From Micromonospora sonchi (lineage in GTDB: Bacteria; Actinomycetota; Actinomycetes; Mycobacteriales; Micromonosporaceae), in contig NZ_BMNB01000017.1 of the NCBI RefSeq assembly GCF_014646235.1, positions 1 to 64,000 on the forward strand: a stretch of DNA of 64,000 nucleotides. The letters are read 5' to 3'. This document shows positions 48,800 to 57,804 of this stretch, piece after piece. The position numbers and the translations under genes were made by a program. Each line of letters starts with the position of its first letter. Position 1 is the stretch's first letter. Below the pieces are notes generated by a model. The model was not told the origin of the DNA. It was given only the letters and a program-made list of their open reading frames with translations, and did no database searches.

Positions 48800-50149
48800 A
48801 TGCCGCACGCACCGATGCCCAGGTTCCCCACCAGATTCCGCTGGGGCGTCTCCACCTCGGCGTACCAGATCGAGGGCGCCGCCGACACCGACGGGCGCGG
48901 AGTGTCCATCTGGGACACCTTCGCCCACTCCCCGGGCCGGATCGTCGACGGCAGTAGCGGCGACGTGGCCTGCGACCACTACCACCGGTACGCCGAGGAC
49001 ATCGCCCTGATGGCCGGGCTGGGGATCAACGCGTACCGGTTCTCGGTGTCCTGGCCCCGGGTGCTCCCGACCGGCGCCGGCGCGGTCAACGCGAGCGGGC
49101 TGGACTTCTACGAACGACTGGTCGACGGAGTGCTCGCGCGCGGCATCGACCCGGTCGCCACGCTGTTCCACTGGGATCTTCCGCAGCCACTGGAGGACGC
49201 CGGCGGCTGGTTGAACCGGGACACCGCGCACCGCTTCGCCGAGTACGCCGACGTGGTCGCCGCCCGCCTCGGCGACCGGGTCAAGCTCTGGATCACCCTC
49301 AACGAGCCGTTCATCCACATGAGCCTCGGTTACGGCATGGGCGTCCACGCTCCGGGCCGGATGCTGCTCTTCGACGCCTTCCCGGTCGCCCACCACCAAC
49401 TGCTGGGGCACGGCCTCGCGACCGCAGCGCTGCGCGACCGCAGCGGCAGCCCGGTCGCCATCGCCAACAACTACTCGCCGGTGCGGCCGGTCGGTGACGG
49501 CCCGGCCGACCTCGCCGCCGCCGCGGCCTACGAGGCCCTGCACAACCGGCTCTTCACCGACCCGCTGCTCGGGCGCGGGTACCCGGCGGAGCTGGGCTTC
49601 GACGACGCCGTGGTACGCGACGGCGACCTCGACGTGATCGCCGCCCCGATCGACGTGCTGGGGGTCAACTACTACAACCCGATCGGGGTACGGGCACCCG
49701 AGGAAGACTCGCCGCTGCCGTTCGAGCCGGTGCCGCTGGACGGCTACCCGCGTACCGCCTTCGACTGGCCGGTGGCCCCGGACGGGCTGCGCGAACTGCT
49801 CGGCTGGCTGCACCGCCGGTACGGCGCGGACCTGCCGCCCATCCAGATCACCGAGAGCGGCTGCGCCTACGACGACCGGCCCGACGCGCAGGGCCGGGTG
49901 CACGACCCGGACCGGATCGGCTACCTCGACGGTCACCTCCGGGCGGTCCACGCCGCCATCGCCGACGGGGTCGACGTGACCGGCTACTTCGTCTGGTCGC
50001 TGCTGGACAACTGGGAGTGGGCCGAGGGTTTCACCAAGCGCTTCGGGCTGGTGCACGTCGACTACCCCACCGGGCGGCGGACGCCCAAGTCGTCGTACGC
50101 CTGGCTGCGTGACGTCATCGCGACGGCCCGGCGGGAAATCCCCCGGTGA
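48800..50149 (+). CDS. GH1 beta-glucosidase
   Basis: 449 residues. FRWGVSTSAYQIEGAADTDGRG is the N-terminal GH1 signature; the acid/base Glu lies in WITLNEPFIHMSLGYG (motif NEP) and the nucleophile in PIQITESGCAYDD (motif TESG/ENG), with YFVWSLLDNWEWAEGF at the end. It cleaves terminal beta-glucose from cellobiose-type sugars in the cytosol. The stop overlaps the start of the transporter gene, so uptake and hydrolysis are coupled. Confidence 0.96.
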   Translation: MPHAPMPRFPTRFRWGVSTSAYQIEGAADTDGRGVSIWDTFAHSPGRIVDGSSGDVACDHYHRYAEDIALMAGLGINAYRFSVSWPRVLPTGAGAVNASGLDFYERLVDGVLARGIDPVATLFHWDLPQPLEDAGGWLNRDTAHRFAEYADVVAARLGDRVKLWITLNEPFIHMSLGYGMGVHAPGRMLLFDAFPVAHHQLLGHGLATAALRDRSGSPVAIANNYSPVRPVGDGPADLAAAAAYEALHNRLFTDPLLGRGYPAELGFDDAVVRDGDLDVIAAPIDVLGVNYYNPIGVRAPEEDSPLPFEPVPLDGYPRTAFDWPVAPDGLRELLGWLHRRYGADLPPIQITESGCAYDDRPDAQGRVHDPDRIGYLDGHLRAVHAAIADGVDVTGYFVWSLLDNWEWAEGFTKRFGLVHVDYPTGRRTPKSSYAWLRDVIATARREIPR

Positions 50150-51417
50150 CCACCGTCGACCCGACCCCGGCCGCGCTGCCGGCGGCGCTGGCCGAGCCGA
50201 TGGTGCCGGTACGGCGGGGTTGGATCGCGCTGCTGTTCGCCGCGAACCTCGGCGTCTGGATGGCGTTCTTCACCCCGATCCAGGTGCTGCTGCCCCAGCA
50301 GATCGGGCAGCTCGCGCCGACGAACAAGGAGACCATGCTGGCGGTGGTCACCGGAGCGGGCGCGCTGGCCGCGGTGATCGCCAATCCGCTCGCCGGGGCG
50401 CTCTCCGACCGGACCTGCCTGCGGCTGGGCCGGTGGACCTTCGGCCGTCGCCACGTCTGGACCCTCGGCGGCGCGCTGCTCGGCGCGCTGGCCCTGGTGC
50501 TGCTCGCGCAGGCGCGTACCGTGCTCGGGGTCACGGTCGGCTGGGTCGCCGCGCAGGTCTGCTTCAACGCGATGCTGGCCAGCCTGACCGCCGCCGTGCC
50601 GGACCGGGTGCCGGTGGCGCAGCGCGGCGCGGTCTCCGGTTGGGTGGGCATCCCGCAGACGCTGGGCCTGGTGCTCGGGGTGGTGCTGGTCACGGTCGTG
50701 GTCACCGGCAACGCCGCCGGCTACCTCGCGGTCGCCGCGGCCGTGGTGCTGCTCGCGCTGCCGTTCGCCCTGCGTACGCGGGACGACCCGCTGCCGCGCG
50801 CGCACCGGCCGGCGCTGCGCGGCCCGCTCGCCGGGATGTGGGTGTCCCCACGCCGGCACCCCGACTTCGGCTGGGCCTGGATCACCCGGTTCCTGGTCCA
50901 GCTCGGCAACGCCTTCGGCACCCTCTACCTGCTCTACTTCCTCACCGACCAGGTGCGGGTGGCAGACCCCGAGGGCGGGCTGCTGGTGTTGATCCTGCTC
51001 TACACCGTCGGGTTGATGGCCACCACGGTGGTCGCCGGCCGGCTCTCCGACCGCTCCGGCCGGCGGAAGGTCTTCGTGATCACCGCGGGCGTGGTGATGG
51101 CGGTGGCGGCGCTGCTGCTGGCCGCCGCGCCCACCTGGCCGATGGCGGTGGCCGCCGCGCTGGTGCTCGGGGCCGGCTACGGGGTGTACCTGTCGGTCGA
51201 CGCCGCGCTGATCACCCAGGTGCTGCCCAGGGCCACCGACCGGGCCAAGGACCTCGGCGTGATCAACATCGCCAACTCCGCACCCCAGGTGCTCGGCCCG
51301 GCCGTCGCCGCCCCGATCGTGGTGCATCTCGGCGGCTACCCGACGTTGTACGCGACCACCGCCGCGGTGACCCTGCTCGGCAGCGTGCTGGTGCTGAAGA
51401 TCCGCTCCGTGCCCTGA
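50146..51417 (+). CDS. MFS transporter, probable sugar uptake
   Basis: 423 residues from a GTG overlapping the glucosidase stop (GTGA). About 12 membrane helices with the between-helix motif AGALSDRTCLRLGRWTFGRRH (variant of the MFS A motif) and a second copy GRLSDRSGRRKVF. The coupling to a GH1 enzyme suggests import of a beta-glucoside. Direction and substrate are not proven. Confidence 0.9.
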   Translation: MTTVDPTPAALPAALAEPMVPVRRGWIALLFAANLGVWMAFFTPIQVLLPQQIGQLAPTNKETMLAVVTGAGALAAVIANPLAGALSDRTCLRLGRWTFGRRHVWTLGGALLGALALVLLAQARTVLGVTVGWVAAQVCFNAMLASLTAAVPDRVPVAQRGAVSGWVGIPQTLGLVLGVVLVTVVVTGNAAGYLAVAAAVVLLALPFALRTRDDPLPRAHRPALRGPLAGMWVSPRRHPDFGWAWITRFLVQLGNAFGTLYLLYFLTDQVRVADPEGGLLVLILLYTVGLMATTVVAGRLSDRSGRRKVFVITAGVVMAVAALLLAAAPTWPMAVAAALVLGAGYGVYLSVDAALITQVLPRATDRAKDLGVINIANSAPQVLGPAVAAPIVVHLGGYPTLYATTAAVTLLGSVLVLKIRSVP

Positions 51418-51433
51418 CGGTAGGCTGACAGTC

Positions 51434-52843
51434 GTGACGGTACGTGTGCGCTTCGCCCCTTCCCCGACCGGTATGTTCCACGTCGGCGGCGCCCGCTCGG
51501 CGCTGCAGAACTGGATCTACGCCAAGCAGCAGGGCGGGGTGTTCGTGCTGCGGGTCGAGGACACCGACGCGGCGCGCAACAAGCCGGAGTGGACCGAGGG
51601 CATCCTGTCGGCGCTGGACTGGATCGGCATCGAGCGGGGCAGCTACGAGGGCCCCTACTTCCAGTCCTCGTACGCCGAGGAGCACCGGGCCGCCGCCCGC
51701 CGGCTACACGAGGCGGGCCGGGCGTACTACTGCGACTGCACCCGCGAGGCGGTGCAGGCCCGGACCGGAAACCAGTACACCGGCTACGACGGCTACTGCC
51801 GCGACCGGGGGCTGCCGCCCGGCGAGGGTCGGGCGCTGCGGTTCCGCACCCCCGACGAGGGTACGACGGTGGTCACCGACCTGATCCGGGGCGAGCCGAC
51901 CTTCGAGAACAAGCTCATCGAGGACTTCGTTATCGCCCGGGGCGACGGCTCGCCGGTGTTCCTGCTGGCCAACGTCGTCGACGACATGAGCATGGGGATC
52001 ACCCACGTGATCCGGGCCGAGGAGCACCTGCCCAACACGCCGAAGCAGCAGTTGCTCTGGGAGGCCCTCGGCGTGAAGCCACCGATCTGGGCGCACGTGC
52101 CGGTGGTGGTGAACGAGAAGCGGCAGAAGCTGTCCAAGCGACGCGACAAGGTGGCCCTGGAGGCGTACCGGGACGAGGGCTACCTGGCCGCCGCGATGCG
52201 CAACTACCTGATGCTGCTCGGCTGGGCGCCCTCCGGCGACCGGGAGATCGTGCCCTGGTCGGTGATCGAGGACGAGTTCCGGCTGGAGGAGGTGAACCCG
52301 TCCCCGGCGTTCTTCGACGAGAAGAAGCTGCGCGCGTTCAACGGGGAGTACATCCGGGCGCTGCCGGTCGAGGAGTTCATCGAGGTCTGCCAGCCGTGGC
52401 TGACCGGCACCGGCAGCATCGCGCCGCCGCCGTGGCAGCCGGAGGAGTTCGACCCGGCGGTCTTCGCCGCGGTGGCGCCGCTGGCCCAGACCCGGATCGC
52501 CGTGCTCAGCGAGATCGTGCCGAACGTCGACTTCCTCTTCCTCGCCTCGCCGTTGATCGAAGAGGCGGCCTGGGCCAAGGCGATGAAGGAGGGCTCGGCG
52601 GAGCTGCTGGACGACGCCATCGCCGCCTTCGAGGCGGTGCCGTCATGGGACGCGGAGACGCTGAAGGCCACTCTGGAGGCGGTCGGCGCCCGACGCGGCC
52701 TCAAGCTCGGCAAGGCGCAGGCTCCGGTTCGGGTCGCGGTCACCGGTCGTACCATCGGGTTGCCGCTGTTCGAGTCGCTGGAGGTGCTCGGAGCCGAGCG
52801 CGCCCTCACCCGGCTGCGCGCCGCCCGCGTCCGCCTCTTCTGA
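51434..52843 (+). CDS. gltX: Glutamyl-tRNA synthetase
   Basis: 469 residues from a GTG. VRVRFAPSPTGMFHVGGARSALQNW holds the HIGH-like signature (HVGG), FVLRVEDTDAARN the adjacent class I motif and QKLSKRRDKVAL the KMSKS loop. It charges tRNA-Glu; in actinobacteria lacking GlnRS it also charges tRNA-Gln for GatCAB. Full length. Confidence 0.97.
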   Translation: MTVRVRFAPSPTGMFHVGGARSALQNWIYAKQQGGVFVLRVEDTDAARNKPEWTEGILSALDWIGIERGSYEGPYFQSSYAEEHRAAARRLHEAGRAYYCDCTREAVQARTGNQYTGYDGYCRDRGLPPGEGRALRFRTPDEGTTVVTDLIRGEPTFENKLIEDFVIARGDGSPVFLLANVVDDMSMGITHVIRAEEHLPNTPKQQLLWEALGVKPPIWAHVPVVVNEKRQKLSKRRDKVALEAYRDEGYLAAAMRNYLMLLGWAPSGDREIVPWSVIEDEFRLEEVNPSPAFFDEKKLRAFNGEYIRALPVEEFIEVCQPWLTGTGSIAPPPWQPEEFDPAVFAAVAPLAQTRIAVLSEIVPNVDFLFLASPLIEEAAWAKAMKEGSAELLDDAIAAFEAVPSWDAETLKATLEAVGARRGLKLGKAQAPVRVAVTGRTIGLPLFESLEVLGAERALTRLRAARVRLF

Positions 52844-53098
52844 AGGCCCTCGGGTCCATATCGCGTCCCCCGGCGTTGCATGCACAAGGTAAGATCCGCC
52901 CCGATGGTCCACGGTCGCTCGTCGGTCGAGTCGCGATCGCAGATAGCTTCAATTAGTGTTCCGTCAGCTGCAACCGATCGACGTTCCGCGGAGTCTTTGA
53001 GGTAGGTACCCGTCCTGTGGGCACGGTCACCGCCGCCAGATTTTCCGTCGCGTGACCTGTGCAGCACAGCCACCCATCGAACGGGGCGAGGAGGCGGC

Positions 53099-53752
53099 AT
53101 GGTCCGACGAGTGAGGCGACTGGCCGCGGTGGCGCTGGGTGGTGTGGCGGCGATGCTGCTGACCCTCGTCTTCGCCGAGCCGGCGAAGGCGACGCCGAAG
53201 CCGAAGCCACCGGCGGGGGTGGACATCACCGGGCACGGGCTGGCTGAGCCGTTGCGGCTCCGGGCCGATTCCCACCCCGAGCACGTCAACGCCGTTATCG
53301 AGCAGGTCAACTTCCGGGAACTGGTCCGCCAGTCGACCAAGCCGAAGGCGGCCGAACTCGGTCCGAAGTACACCGTCGTGGTGCTGGCCGGCGACGTTCC
53401 GAAGCAGACGTACGACCTCTACCCGACCGCGACGGGCGGGCCGCGGATCCACCGGCCGGCCAAGCAGCCGGATGGCCGCAAGGTCAACGCCGCCTGGTTC
53501 CTCGGCCGGATCAACATGTCCGAGACGCTGCGTACCGCTGGTGTGCCGTTGGAGCGCACGATCGAGGCGATCAGCGGCGGGACCGGCGGGGGCGAACGGA
53601 TCATCCCCGAGGACGCGCTCAACCCCGCTCAGGACATCAACGAGGCCTTCGGCGAGTTGCGCCGCCTGCTCCTGCTGAATATCGCGGTGATGTTGGTGAT
53701 CACCTTCGGGCTTGCCGGGATCGCCCTGCTGATCCGCCGCCGGACCCGCTGA
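53099..53752 (+). CDS. Secreted, C-terminally anchored hypothetical protein
   Basis: 217 residues. Residues 1-31 form a signal peptide (VRRLAAVALGGVAAMLLTLVFAEPAKA), then a Pro/Lys-rich stretch, an extracytoplasmic domain with KYTVVVLAGDVPKQTYDLYP, and a C-terminal helix LLLLNIAVMLVITFGLAGIALLIRRR. The architecture matches actinobacterial surface proteins with two membrane passes. No family recognised. It stands alone before the fasR operon. Confidence 0.7.
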   Translation: MVRRVRRLAAVALGGVAAMLLTLVFAEPAKATPKPKPPAGVDITGHGLAEPLRLRADSHPEHVNAVIEQVNFRELVRQSTKPKAAELGPKYTVVVLAGDVPKQTYDLYPTATGGPRIHRPAKQPDGRKVNAAWFLGRINMSETLRTAGVPLERTIEAISGGTGGGERIIPEDALNPAQDINEAFGELRRLLLLNIAVMLVITFGLAGIALLIRRRTR

Positions 53753-54220
53753 CCGACCGCGCAGGCCACCGGCGACGCCGACAGCAGCGGCGGCGCGATC
53801 AGCACCAGCGGCGCGGTGGGCGCTCCTGACGGACGTTGCGGAGCGCCGGGCGGACCGGACCGTGCCGATGGGCCCCGGCCCAGCCCGGAATCTGGCTACG
53901 GCAGGCGGTGTGCCCCGGTTGCGCCGGCGAGTCGGCGGTGGGCGAAGGCGGTGGACCGGGCTCGGCGGTGCGGGAACGGGCCGGCTGCTCGTGCGGGCCC
54001 GGTCGGCACGGCTCCCCCTGGGCGCAACCGTGCTCGGCCTCCCCGTACGCCATCGACCTCTCCTCACCTTGTCGCCCTCACCCGCCGGTGCCCACCCGAC
54101 GTGCCCTGCCACCGTACTGGCCGGTCCCGAGGGGCCCTGCAGCGCGTACCCGACCCGGTGTGCGGGCCCCGCCGACGGCTGCCCGTGCAGGTCCCGGTCA
54201 GGGCATGTCAGGCTAGGCAG
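53753..54220. other. Intergenic, no gene recognised
   Basis: Very GC-rich. All frames on both strands are rich in P, G, R and A with scattered Cys. No ribosome site or known domain was found; a short Cys-rich minus-strand frame (53799-54053) is possible but not supported. It should include the fasR promoter. Confidence 0.45.
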
Positions 54221-55468
54221 GTGAGCGAATCGGGCGGAACGGATCTGACGGCCACGCTGCGCCGGATCGAACGCGCGGCCGGGGCGCTGGCCACCGCCAG
54301 CGTGAGCCGGATGGACGAGACCCTGCCCTGGTTCCGCGAGCTGCCGGCCGACCAGCGTTCGTGGGTGATGCTCGTGGCCCAGGCCGGCGCCAGCTCCCTG
54401 GTGCAGTGGTTGCGCTCCGGCGGCGGAGCCGCCGAGGGCACCCAGGAGGTCTCCGACGAGGTGTTCGCCACCGCGCCGCAGGAACTCGCCCGCTCGATCA
54501 CCCTCCAGCAGACCGTCGCGCTCATCAAGGTCACCATCGACGTGGTCGAGGAGCAGGTGGGCGACCTCGCCGCTCCGGGCGAGGAGCCGCAGCTGCGCGA
54601 GGCGGTGCTGCGGTACTCCCGGGAGATCGCCTTCGCCGCCGCCCGGGTGTACGCCCGCGCCGCCGAGTCGCGCGGTTCCTGGGACGCCCGTCTCCAGGCC
54701 CTGCTGGTGGACGCGCTGCTGCGCGGCGACTCCCCGGATGTGCTGGCCAGCCGCGCCGCCGCGCTCGGCTGGACGGACGCACCACCGGTGTCGGTGGCCG
54801 TCGGCCCCTCGCCCGGCGGGGAGGTCTCCGCCGTGTTGCACACGGTCTACCGCCAGGCCCGGCGGATCGGGGTCGAGGTGATCGGCGGTGTGCACGGCGA
54901 TCGTCTGGTGATCGTGCTCGGCGGGGCCGCCGACCCGGTCGCGGCCACCGGCAAGCTGTTGACCGCCTTCGGCTCCGGGCCGGTGGTGGTCGGTCCGGCG
55001 GTGCCGAGCCTGGACGAGGCCACCGAATCGGCCCGGGCGGCACTGGCCGGCTACCGGGCCGCGCCCGCCTGGCCGGCCGCGCCCCGCCCGGTGCACGCCG
55101 GCGACCTGCTGCCGGAGCGGGCGCTCGCCGGCGACGCCGAGGCCCGTCGGAGGCTGCGGCACGACGTGTACGCGACGCTCGTCCGCGCCAGCGGCGAGCT
55201 GCTGGAGACGCTGGACGCCTTCTTCGCCGCCGGTGGCACGCTGGAGAGCGCGGCCCGGGCGCTGTTCGTGCATCCGAACACCGTGCGCTACCGGCTGCGG
55301 CGGATCGCCGAGGTGACCGGTTTCAGCCCGCTGACCTCCCGGGACGCCTTCGCGCTGCGGGTCGCGCTGACCGTGGGTAGGCTGGATCCGGTGGTGCCGA
55401 CCCAGACATTGGTCCCAGCTGCCGACAAAAGGTCACAGAAAGATGACGAGCAGCGCCAATCTTTGTAG
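54221..55468 (+). CDS. fasR: PucR-family regulator of fatty acid synthesis (FasR)
   Basis: 415 residues from a GTG at 54221. The N-terminal part is a helical sensor; residues ~300-400 form the PucR C-terminal helix-turn-helix, LLETLDAFFAAGGTLESAARALFVHPNTVRYRLRRIAEVTG. Its position directly upstream of fabD-fabH-acpP-fabF is that of FasR of Streptomyces, which activates this operon. An inverted repeat right after its stop is a candidate target. Sequence and context both support the name. Confidence 0.9.
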   Translation: MSESGGTDLTATLRRIERAAGALATASVSRMDETLPWFRELPADQRSWVMLVAQAGASSLVQWLRSGGGAAEGTQEVSDEVFATAPQELARSITLQQTVALIKVTIDVVEEQVGDLAAPGEEPQLREAVLRYSREIAFAAARVYARAAESRGSWDARLQALLVDALLRGDSPDVLASRAAALGWTDAPPVSVAVGPSPGGEVSAVLHTVYRQARRIGVEVIGGVHGDRLVIVLGGAADPVAATGKLLTAFGSGPVVVGPAVPSLDEATESARAALAGYRAAPAWPAAPRPVHAGDLLPERALAGDAEARRRLRHDVYATLVRASGELLETLDAFFAAGGTLESAARALFVHPNTVRYRLRRIAEVTGFSPLTSRDAFALRVALTVGRLDPVVPTQTLVPAADKRSQKDDEQRQSL

Positions 55469-55485
55469 GAACCTGCCAAAGGTTC
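55469..55485 (+). promoter_or_regulatory. Candidate FasR operator before fabD
   Basis: GAACCT-GCCAA-AGGTTC: 6-bp arms around a 5-bp spacer, starting right after the fasR stop codon and 62 bases before fabD. It sits where FasR activation of the fab genes would need a site. Only the symmetry and position support it. Confidence 0.45.
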
Positions 55486-55546
55486 TAGTACGGTTTGGTG
55501 GCAGCCGGCACAGCGCGACCGATGGCCATCCGGGAGAGTCATAGGC

Positions 55547-56539
55547 GTGCTCGCCGTACTTTGCCCCGGCCAGGGTTCGCAGAAACCCGGCTTCCTGACT
55601 CCGTGGCTCGACCTGACCGGCGCCGAGGCCCGGTTGCGCTGGTGGTCGGCGCTGGCCGGCGTCGACCTGGTGCGGCTCGGGACCACCGCCGACGCCGACG
55701 AGATCCGGGACACCGCTCGCACCCAGCCGCTGCTGGTCGCCGCGGCGCTGCTCGCCGCCGAACACCTGCCGATGGACGACGTTCCGATCACGGCGGGGCA
55801 CAGCGTCGGCGAGCTCGGCGCGGCGGCGCTGGCCGGCGTGCTGTCCGCCGAGGCTGCGGTCACCCTCGCCGGCGTACGCGGCCGGGAGATGGCGGCGGCC
55901 TGCGCGTTGGAGCCGACCGGCATGGCGGCGGTGCTCGGTGGCGATCCGGACGACGTCCTCGCCGTGCTCGGCGGGCACGGCCTGCACGCCGCGAACCGCA
56001 ACGGCACCGGTCAGGTCGTGGCCGCCGGTGCGGTCGCCGGGCTGGAGAAACTCGCCGTCGAGCCACCGGCCCGGGCCCGGGTGATCCGGCTCCAGGTGGC
56101 TGGCGCGTTCCACACTCCGTACATGGCGCCGGCGGAGGCGGCCCTGGCCACGGTGGCGGCCGGGATCGTCCCGAACGACCCGGCCCGGATCCTGCTGTCC
56201 AACCTCGACGGCACGGCGGTCGACCACGGACGGGAGCTGGTGCAGCGCCTGGTCCACCAGGTCACCGCACCGGTGCGGTGGGATCTCTGCATGGCCACCC
56301 TGGCCGAGCTCGGTGTCACCGGGGTGATCGAGCTGCCCCCCGCCGGGGCGCTCGCCGGCCTCGTCAAGCGCGAACTCAAGGCGACCGGCGCCCCGGAGAT
56401 CGTCACCTTGAACACCCCGGACGACCTGCCCGCCGCGCGGGACCTGATCGCCCGCCTGAGCCGGCGTGACGACCAAACCAGCAAGTTCAATCCGAACGCG
56501 TCTCGTGCCGAGACCGACCGTGGGGAAGGCTCGTCATGA
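55547..56539 (+). CDS. fabD: Malonyl-CoA:ACP transacylase
   Basis: 330 residues from a GTG. VLCPGQGSQKPGF is the N-terminal signature, ITAGHSVGELGAAAL the nucleophile elbow (Ser in GHSVG), VAGAFHTPYMAPA the catalytic His region. It moves malonyl from CoA to ACP for type II fatty acid synthesis. First gene of the operon; the stop overlaps fabH. Confidence 0.97.
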   Translation: MLAVLCPGQGSQKPGFLTPWLDLTGAEARLRWWSALAGVDLVRLGTTADADEIRDTARTQPLLVAAALLAAEHLPMDDVPITAGHSVGELGAAALAGVLSAEAAVTLAGVRGREMAAACALEPTGMAAVLGGDPDDVLAVLGGHGLHAANRNGTGQVVAAGAVAGLEKLAVEPPARARVIRLQVAGAFHTPYMAPAEAALATVAAGIVPNDPARILLSNLDGTAVDHGRELVQRLVHQVTAPVRWDLCMATLAELGVTGVIELPPAGALAGLVKRELKATGAPEIVTLNTPDDLPAARDLIARLSRRDDQTSKFNPNASRAETDRGEGSS

Positions 56540-57480
56540 GCGGTAGCAGGATTCTCTCCCTGGGGCACTACCAGCCGTCCCGGGTGGTGACCAACGACGA
56601 GATCGCCCAGCTGGTGGAGACCAACGACGAGTGGATCCGGGACCGGGTGGGCATCGTCTCCCGGCGCATCGCCGGGGACGAGACGGTCGCCGACATGGCC
56701 GCGGCAGCCGCCGACAAGGCCCTGGCCAACTCGGGTCTGACCGCCGCCGACATCGACCTGGTCGTGGTCGCCACCTGCACCTCGGTCGACCGCAGCCCGA
56801 ACGTGGCCTGCCGGGTCGCCGCCAAGCTGGGCATCGCCGCCCCTGCGGCGTTCGACGTCAACACCGCCTGCTCCGGCTTCGCGTACGCGCTGGGCACCGT
56901 GGACCACGCGATCCGCGCCGGCGCCGCCCGCAACGCGATCGTCATCGGCGCGGAGAAGCTCTCCGAGTTCACCGACTGGACCGACCGCTCCACCTGCATC
57001 ATCTTCGCCGACGGCGCGGGTGCCGCGGTGGTCACCGCCGCCGCCGAGGACGAGGCCCCGGGCATCGGCCCGGTGGTCTGGGGCTCGGTGCCCGAGCGCG
57101 GTGACGCGGTACGCATCGAGGGCTGGCGCCCGTACGTCGCCCAGGAGGGCCAGACGGTGTTCCGCTGGGCCACCACGGCACTGGCGCCGCTGGCGTTGCA
57201 GGCGTGCGAGCGGGCCGGGGTGGACCCGTCCGAGCTGGCTGCCTTCGTCCCGCACCAGGCCAACACCCGGATCATCGACGGGATCGCCAAGCGGCTGAAC
57301 ATCCCGCAGGCGATCATCGCCAAGGACATCGTCGAGTCCGGCAACACCTCCGCGGCCAGCATCCCGCTGGCCCTGTCCAAGCTGGTCGAGCGCCGCGAGG
57401 TGCCCTCGGGGGCGCCGGTGCTGCTGTTCGGCTTCGGCGGCGGCCTGACCTACGCCGGTCAGGTCATCCGCTGTCCCTGA
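56536..57480 (+). CDS. fabH: 3-oxoacyl-ACP synthase III
   Basis: 314 residues. ATG overlaps the fabD stop. Catalytic triad visible: Cys in NTACSGFAYALG, His in PHQANTRIID, Asn in GNTSAASIPLAL. DEWIRDRVGIVSRRIA is the start of the family. It starts fatty acid chains by condensing acyl-CoA with malonyl-ACP and in actinobacteria favours branched starters. Confidence 0.97.
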   Translation: MSGSRILSLGHYQPSRVVTNDEIAQLVETNDEWIRDRVGIVSRRIAGDETVADMAAAAADKALANSGLTAADIDLVVVATCTSVDRSPNVACRVAAKLGIAAPAAFDVNTACSGFAYALGTVDHAIRAGAARNAIVIGAEKLSEFTDWTDRSTCIIFADGAGAAVVTAAAEDEAPGIGPVVWGSVPERGDAVRIEGWRPYVAQEGQTVFRWATTALAPLALQACERAGVDPSELAAFVPHQANTRIIDGIAKRLNIPQAIIAKDIVESGNTSAASIPLALSKLVERREVPSGAPVLLFGFGGGLTYAGQVIRCP

Positions 57481-57562
57481 TACCCCCATGGCGCGCCAGC
57501 GCCGAGGAGCGACAGGCGGCGTCGCCGCCGTCGAGAGAACCCGATGAGAGGAACCCACCGCA

Positions 57563-57802
57563 ATGACACGTGACGAGATCACCGCCGGCCTCGCCGAGAT
57601 CCTCGAAGAGGTTGCCGGGGTGAGCCCGGACGACGTGGCCGAGGCGAAGTCCTTCACCGACGACCTGGACGTCGACTCGCTCTCCATGGTGGAGGTCGTG
57701 GTGGCGGCCGAAGAGAAGTTCGGCGTCAAGATCCCGGACAACGAGGTGCAGAACCTCAAGACCGTCGGGGATGCCGTGAGCTACATCGAGGCGCAGTCCT
57801 GA
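57563..57802 (+). CDS. acpP: Acyl carrier protein
   Basis: 79 residues, acidic. Ser39 in DDLDVDSLSMVEVV is the phosphopantetheine site (DSL). It carries growing acyl chains. It lies 82 bases after fabH and only two bases before fabF. Confidence 0.97.
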   Translation: MTRDEITAGLAEILEEVAGVSPDDVAEAKSFTDDLDVDSLSMVEVVVAAEEKFGVKIPDNEVQNLKTVGDAVSYIEAQS

Positions 57803-57804
57803 TC

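Noticed and set aside
53799..54053. Short Cys-rich minus-strand frame
   Set aside because: No ribosome site or recognisable motif; composition fits chance in very GC-rich DNA.
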